The translations under genes and the position numbers were made by a program. A stretch of DNA of 11,176 nt, from NCBI GenBank assembly GCA_029256645.1, contig JAQSXM010000075.1:1-11176 (forward strand), written 5' to 3'. Below are positions 7,290-11,176 of this stretch, one piece after another. The stretch is from Sporomusa sp. (GTDB lineage Bacteria > Bacillota_C > Negativicutes > Sporomusales > Sporomusaceae). The notes under the pieces were generated by a model. That model worked only from the letters and a program-made list of their open reading frames with translations. It was not told the origin of the DNA and did no database searches. The first letter of the stretch is position 1. The number at the start of each line of letters is the position of its first letter.

Positions 7290-8088
7290 GAATCTCTCCT
7301 GTTGGATCAAGATGAAGTTGAACAATATTTTCTTCGTTTTCAAACTGAGGAAAAACTGTTCTAACCTGTGGATCATGGCCCGGAATAATATGCGTCATCC
7401 CACTAACTAGTTTCTTAATTGTTTCATGAGCCGATAACATATCAGGGATGTTCATCACGATAGGAAATGGTGTTGAATCATCTACATGACACCAATAGTG
7501 GGCAGCATCGCTAGCAAGGACAATTTTTCCACGTGCAGTATTGACTGTAACGATCTGCAATCCATCGGTATGGCCTCCCACATGTAGAGTTTCAATTCCG
7601 GGTAGAATTTCTTCTCTTTTGCCAACATATCGTACTTTACCTTCGTGCAATCGATACACAGCATTAGCTATATTTTCTGAATCATACGGTGCCCTCACAT
7701 AGCGATGAAGCATATTTCGACCGGTACAATAATGCATTTCTTTTTCCTGCATATAAAGTAATGCATTTGGAAACGCTTTTAAGTTTCCTATGTGGTCATA
7801 ATGCATATGTGTAACAATAATTTTATCAATGCTATCTGCATTAATGCCTAGTTTTTTTAAAAGCATTTCCGGCGAAGTGTAATAGTGCCGATTACGTTTT
7901 TTGGCAAGCTCACGATTGAAGCCTGTGTCGACCATCAGTACGGCATGCTCTGATCTAATTAGCCAACAATAAAAATCAAGCGGCATAGGACTATTATCAT
8001 GTTCATCATGTGAAATAAAATTTTCATTTCTCGAACGATCCCTATGCTCTGCATAACGCAGAGCATACACTTCATATTCTGGTATCAT
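7279..8088 (-). CDS. Metallo-beta-lactamase-fold hydrolase, N-acyl-homoserine lactonase-like (AiiA/AttM group)
   Basis: The protein has 269 residues. The dinuclear zinc site is complete and spaced as in AiiA/AttM: THMHYDHIG gives H94, H96, D98 and H99, then GGHTDG gives H173, SDAAHY gives D194, and IPGHDP gives H238. A tyrosine at 198 sits where AiiA has its catalytic Y194. An N-terminal strand VLMVDTGFNRE (residues 50-60) is also typical. No signal peptide is present. The family opens lactone rings, but related proteins act on other esters, lactams and thioesters. It starts 17 bp after the aminomutase stop, with a weak AAAGG-type site about a dozen bases upstream. Its place between the first biosynthetic gene and the FAD gene suggests a pathway step or self-resistance more than free-standing quorum quenching. 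Confidence 0.88.
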   Translation of the reverse strand: MIPEYEVYALRYAEHRDRSRNENFISHDEHDNSPMPLDFYCWLIRSEHAVLMVDTGFNRELAKKRNRHYYTSPEMLLKKLGINADSIDKIIVTHMHYDHIGNLKAFPNALLYMQEKEMHYCTGRNMLHRYVRAPYDSENIANAVYRLHEGKVRYVGKREEILPGIETLHVGGHTDGLQIVTVNTARGKIVLASDAAHYWCHVDDSTPFPIVMNIPDMLSAHETIKKLVSGMTHIIPGHDPQVRTVFPQFENEENIVQLHLDPTGEIHAR

Positions 8089-8105
8089 TTTTTAATTTCT
8101 GACCT

Positions 8106-9446
8106 TTACAATATTGCTATTTCAATCTTTTTTGGCTCTTTAATGGTTTTTTCTTTATTCTCAAAAAAGAAGTGAGATTCGCCAAATGCTGGCTTTAGAT
8201 GATCCAGCCATGATGCTTCAGCATCATATTTTGCAAAGAAAGGTCGGCGAACCCAATCAGGATTACGAGCCTGTAAAAATTGCAAAGCGAATACTTTTTC
8301 ACCTTTAATTTCAGTGACCCCGTCAATCATAACTTTTCCTGGGAAGGCGCTCATTGAAGGCCCTCGTACGGTGCGAGCTAATCCGGAAACAGATTGATAG
8401 GCTTGCCGGAATATTTCCCATGCCTTATATAGCGGCAACCCAAAATAGTCATTTGGTCCTGTATCACGCTCTACAAACATATAATATGGAATTGCACCTA
8501 AACGGACTCCTGTAGTCCATAATGTTGCCCACCCCTTAGGATCTTCAATTATATGACGAATTAGCGGAGACTGCATTCGTACAGTAGCTCCCGTTGAGAC
8601 GATTCGTTTTAAAGCCCTTTGGGCAATATCAGGTTGTATTTCTTGTGGATGATTATAGTGTGCCATCAGAGCTAAATTTTTACCTGACGCTACAACTTCC
8701 TCAAATAGACGCAAAACATCATCTGCATCTTTATCTGTAACATATCTTTGAGGCCAGTAGGCAACCGACTTCGTACCAATGCGAATATTTTTTATATGAT
8801 CTAGTTCGGGGATAAGCAAAGGGCGAATGTAATCACCTAAAGAACGTGCATTCATAATCATAGGATCGCCACCAGTGATTAATATATCGCTCACTTCCTT
8901 ATGCTGCTTTAAGTATTCAACAAGCATAGCAGAAGTACGGGCTTCAAATTTAAGCTCATCCATGCCAACAAACTGAGGCCAGCGAAAGCAAAACGTACAA
9001 TATGCGTGACATGTTTGACCTGAAGAAGGGAAAAAAAGTACAGTTTCTTTATATTTATGTTGCAAGCCCTGTACAGGTTCACCGTTAAGCATTGGTACGT
9101 TGTGTGTAAGTTGCCCAGCTGGATGAGGATTCATGCGATAACGGATTTTATTAACAATATTCTGGACTGTTGCTTCATCTTTTTGTGAGCGGATTGCGTC
9201 ACTCAAGCTTGCAAACTCATCTGGTCTTAACATTTCATGATGAGGAAATGTAAGGCGATAAATTGGGTCGTCAGGGATATTATCCCAGTCAATCAGCTCA
9301 TCCAGAATGTATTGATTAACACGGAAGGGAAGAACCTGACTTAGGACCTCAACGGTGTGCCGCATTTCGGGCGTAAATCTTTGCCATTGAGGAGCTTTAT
9401 TAATCGTACGTTGCGTGTACGGAAAAAACTTAGTTGCAGATGTCAT
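8106..9446 (-). CDS. KamA-family radical SAM / PLP amino acid 2,3-aminomutase
   Basis: An in-frame GTG lies at 9455, but the ATG at 9446 is preferred: it has GTGAG eight bases before it and follows a plausible promoter. Numbering here is from the GTG (subtract 3 for the ATG). The radical SAM cysteines are C149-x3-C153-x2-C156 (CHAYCTFCF), followed by ITGGDP (193-198). SAFPGK supplies K374 as the likely PLP lysine. MQSPLIR (294-300) and PYYMFVER (323-330) are the conserved substrate-side segments. Against the clostridial lysine enzyme by eye, the lysine-binding Asp293 falls at E304 and Asp330 at R330. No cysteine other than the three cluster ligands exists, so the zinc site of that enzyme is absent. 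The reaction should be an alpha-to-beta amino shift on an amino acid, probably not lysine. It is the first gene of the operon. Confidence 0.9.
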   Translation of the reverse strand: MTSATKFFPYTQRTINKAPQWQRFTPEMRHTVEVLSQVLPFRVNQYILDELIDWDNIPDDPIYRLTFPHHEMLRPDEFASLSDAIRSQKDEATVQNIVNKIRYRMNPHPAGQLTHNVPMLNGEPVQGLQHKYKETVLFFPSSGQTCHAYCTFCFRWPQFVGMDELKFEARTSAMLVEYLKQHKEVSDILITGGDPMIMNARSLGDYIRPLLIPELDHIKNIRIGTKSVAYWPQRYVTDKDADDVLRLFEEVVASGKNLALMAHYNHPQEIQPDIAQRALKRIVSTGATVRMQSPLIRHIIEDPKGWATLWTTGVRLGAIPYYMFVERDTGPNDYFGLPLYKAWEIFRQAYQSVSGLARTVRGPSMSAFPGKVMIDGVTEIKGEKVFALQFLQARNPDWVRRPFFAKYDAEASWLDHLKPAFGESHFFFENKEKTIKEPKKIEIAIL

Positions 9447-9483
9447 AACTTTCACTCACTTTGCCATAGAATTAGGTATATTT

Positions 9484-9511
9484 TTTATGCACAACCATCT
9501 TCAGATGTTAA
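9484..9511 (-). promoter_or_regulatory. Candidate sigma-70 promoter of the nine-gene operon
   Basis: On the minus strand TTAACA (9511-9506) and CATAAA (9489-9484) are separated by 16 bases. This would start transcription near 9476, about 30 bases before the ATG at 9446. The -10 is weak, as expected for a promoter that needs a LysR-type activator. This was found by eye only. Confidence 0.5.
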
Positions 9512-9523
9512 GCATTTATTATT

Positions 9524-9536
9524 AATGTGTTTCATT
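9524..9536. promoter_or_regulatory. Possible LysR-type regulator site upstream of the operon promoter
   Basis: A short dyad AATG-N5-CATT is centred about 54 bases before the predicted operon start. LysR-type activators often bind near there. It is short and lacks an exact T-N11-A framing, so it could be chance. Confidence 0.25.
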
Positions 9537-9552
9537 GTTTTGCCGACATATT

Positions 9553-9574
9553 TACCATACGTTTTAACGTGGTA
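9553..9574. promoter_or_regulatory. Imperfect dyad overlapping the lysR promoter (possible autoregulatory operator)
   Basis: The core ACGTT-TT-AACGT (9559-9570) is an exact inverted repeat. It is flanked by TACCA on the left and GGTA on the right, giving a longer dyad with a two-base bulge. It runs directly into the -10 of the divergent regulator gene, the usual place for LysR-type autorepression. Confidence 0.45.
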
Positions 9575-9578
9575 CAAT
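9570..9578 (+). promoter_or_regulatory. Extended -10 promoter of the LysR-type gene
   Basis: TGG followed by TACAAT gives a near-consensus -10 with an extended -10-like element, about 40 bases before the regulator's ATG. A weak -35 (TTTACC) lies 16-17 bases upstream. Confidence 0.45.
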
Positions 9579-9617
9579 TTCACCACTGTTATATTAGAAA
9601 TGATAAAGGCTCATGGG

Positions 9618-10577
9618 ATGGCAAAATATCTGGATATTCATACAGTAGAAGCATTTTTGAAAGTTGCCGAGTTGAATAGTTTTACTCTGGCTGCCGAAAG
9701 CTTATGCGTAACGCAATCAGGAGTTACCATTAAAATTCAAAGGCTTGAGAAGAATATAGGTTACCCTCTCTTCCATCGCACTCCTCGACAAATCTATCTT
9801 TCGCCTGAGGGAGAGGCATTTTTACCTAAAGCACAATCACTCTTGAAAGCGCATATGTTAGCAATAGCTCCAGTAAGTGATGATAATGGAATAAGGGATT
9901 TCATCATTGGCATAAGTGATCACGTTTTTGATATGCAATTATTGCAAATCCTTAACTCCTTACGTTCTAAACATCCAAATATAAGAATAAAGATTGAGGT
10001 AGACAGTTCAACGAAAATACTTCAGATGATGGAAAGAAAAGCAATGGATGTGGCCATTGTTACACAGGACGGAGATAAAAAAGGCGGGGATAAAATCCGC
10101 AAAGAGAATTACAAATGGTATGCAAGCAATACATACATCAAGAATGAAAATGGAGTTTCATTAATAACATTACGTGACTCGTGCCGCTTAAGAAAGGTCG
10201 TTACAGAGCTTCTAGCAGAGAAAAAAATCAAGTGGTATAACGGATTCCAGGGTGGTGGTTTAAGCACTATTATTGCTGCAGCTAAAGCAGGAGCGGGTGT
10301 TGTTCCTTTACCTGAACATTCACTTTCACATCTGGATAAAGCAGAGCTTGTTGATGTTAGTAAAATTTACGAATTACCTGAAATACCTTCAGCAGACGTG
10401 GTTATTCATAGTAATTGCATTGACCTTCAACTACGACAATTACTCAAAGAATTAAATTCTTCTATCATGTCTCTTTATTCGCAAAACCAAAAACCACTAA
10501 CATTCAATAACTATCTGGAAAACCTTAGTCAACCCTCATTCAATACCTCACCACCGAAACTAAGACAGCCAACATAA
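9618..10577 (+). CDS. LysR-type transcriptional regulator, divergent from the operon
   Basis: The start at 9618 has AAAGG eight bases upstream and gives MAKYLDIHTVEAFLKVAEL, the normal distance to the helix-turn-helix. The ATG at 9600 lacks a good ribosome site, and a longer reading would cross the control region. The product is 319 residues. Residues about 9-68 form the LysR winged HTH: AFLKVAELNSFTLAAESL, then VTQSGVTIKIQRLE, PLFHRT, and LSPEGEAFL. Residues about 90-290 fit the periplasmic-binding-like effector domain, with GAGVVPLPEH near 234-243. The C terminus runs about 20-25 residues past the usual end and is proline/asparagine/serine-rich. LysR-type proteins normally control the divergent neighbour in response to a pathway molecule, so it most likely activates the aminomutase operon and represses itself. 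The effector is unknown. Confidence 0.93.
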   Translation: MAKYLDIHTVEAFLKVAELNSFTLAAESLCVTQSGVTIKIQRLEKNIGYPLFHRTPRQIYLSPEGEAFLPKAQSLLKAHMLAIAPVSDDNGIRDFIIGISDHVFDMQLLQILNSLRSKHPNIRIKIEVDSSTKILQMMERKAMDVAIVTQDGDKKGGDKIRKENYKWYASNTYIKNENGVSLITLRDSCRLRKVVTELLAEKKIKWYNGFQGGGLSTIIAAAKAGAGVVPLPEHSLSHLDKAELVDVSKIYELPEIPSADVVIHSNCIDLQLRQLLKELNSSIMSLYSQNQKPLTFNNYLENLSQPSFNTSPPKLRQPT

Positions 10578-10607
10578 CCTTTATGAATTTTGATTTAAAA
10601 AATGCAT

Positions 10608-10644
10608 TACATATGGCCTCAATAGGATGCTTTTGCCATATGTA
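10608..10644. repeat. Perfect 10-bp inverted repeat after the LysR-type gene
   Basis: TACATATGGC and GCCATATGTA are separated by 17 bases, starting 31 bases after the regulator's stop. The loop contains a TTTT run, but no T-tract follows the right arm, so terminator function is uncertain. It might act as an mRNA 3' stabiliser or be a leftover end of a mobile element. Confidence 0.5.
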
Positions 10645-10653
10645 TTGCTCTAG

Positions 10654-11070
<417 letters not shown>

Positions 11071-11090
11071 GATAAGTCGATGATTTTATT

Positions 11091-11167
11091 TGGTACGCCC
11101 TACAGGATTCGAACCTGTGACCTACGGCTTAGAAGGCCGGTGCTCTATCCAACTGAGCTAAGGGCGC
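11091..11167 (-). tRNA. argU: tRNA-Arg(TCT)
   Basis: The 77-base cloverleaf is complete, with CCA encoded at 11093-11091. The acceptor stem is GCGCCCT / AGGGCGT with a G1-U72 wobble, the D-arm is GCTC...GAGC, the anticodon loop is CTTCTAA (anticodon TCT), and the T-arm is ACAGG-TTCGAAT-CCTGT. The first anticodon-stem pair is a C-U mismatch. It reads AGA, and by wobble AGG, codons. Its 3' end faces the AT-rich operon, the orientation expected for an element integrated at a tRNA 3' end. The symbol is given by analogy with the E. coli Arg-UCU gene. Confidence 0.95.
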
Positions 11168-11176
11168 ATGGAGATG

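Noticed and set aside
7290..7376. Longer N-terminal extension of the FAD protein
   Set aside because: It lies within the hydrolase gene. The ATG at 7289 has AGGAGA five bases upstream and directly precedes the Rossmann strand.
9447..9455. GTG start for the aminomutase three codons upstream
   Set aside because: In frame and possible, but the ATG at 9446 has the better-placed ribosome site; the difference is three residues.
9357..9617. Longer N terminus of the LysR-type protein
   Set aside because: It would cross the control region and the start of the aminomutase gene. The 9618 start has a good ribosome site and gives normal family length.

Overview
The window looks like a chromosomal segment of an enterobacterium (Enterobacterales, possibly Erwiniaceae-like; this is inference). 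The reasons are a DdpX/VanX-type D-Ala-D-Ala dipeptidase, a tRNA-Arg(TCT) with encoded CCA, and decayed IS3-family elements of a type common in that order. The two edges are GC-richer. The middle (about 1.7-10.6 kb) is clearly AT-richer by eye, which suggests horizontal acquisition next to the tRNA gene. No integrase gene and no duplicated tRNA 3' end were seen.

Layout: 1-66 is the 3' end of an unrecognised plus-strand gene, followed by a hairpin terminator. 240-821 (minus) is ddpX. 822-1718 has no intact gene but holds a badly decayed C-terminal piece of an IS3-family OrfB transposase (about 1097-1387). 1719-9446 (minus) is a tightly packed nine-gene unit, read right to left: a KamA-family radical SAM aminomutase, an AHL-lactonase-like metallo-hydrolase, a large FAD/NAD(P)-binding protein, a cupin, an MFS transporter, a zeta-like glutathione S-transferase, a small YdhR/ABM-like monooxygenase-fold protein, an exported carboxymuconolactone-decarboxylase-like protein, and a YfhL-like 2[4Fe-4S] ferredoxin. 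A hairpin terminator follows. A LysR-type regulator (9618-10577, plus) is divergent from the unit across a 171-bp control region. 10680-11070 holds a second decayed IS3-family OrfB fragment, and 11091-11167 (minus) is tRNA-Arg(TCT).

Taken together the nine genes look like a small-molecule biosynthetic or tailoring operon. An amino acid would be isomerised by the 2,3-aminomutase and then altered by redox enzymes, a cupin, a GST-type isomerase or transferase and a metallo-hydrolase. The product would leave through the MFS pump, with LysR-type control. No NRPS, PKS or ATP-grasp ligase is present, so a modified amino acid or other small product is more likely than a peptide. The aminomutase keeps the radical SAM cysteines and a plausible PLP lysine, but by eye it lacks the two acidic residues that bind the lysine side chain in lysine 2,3-aminomutase, and it lacks the zinc-site cysteines. 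Its substrate is therefore probably not lysine. I cannot name the product or match the cluster to a characterised pathway.
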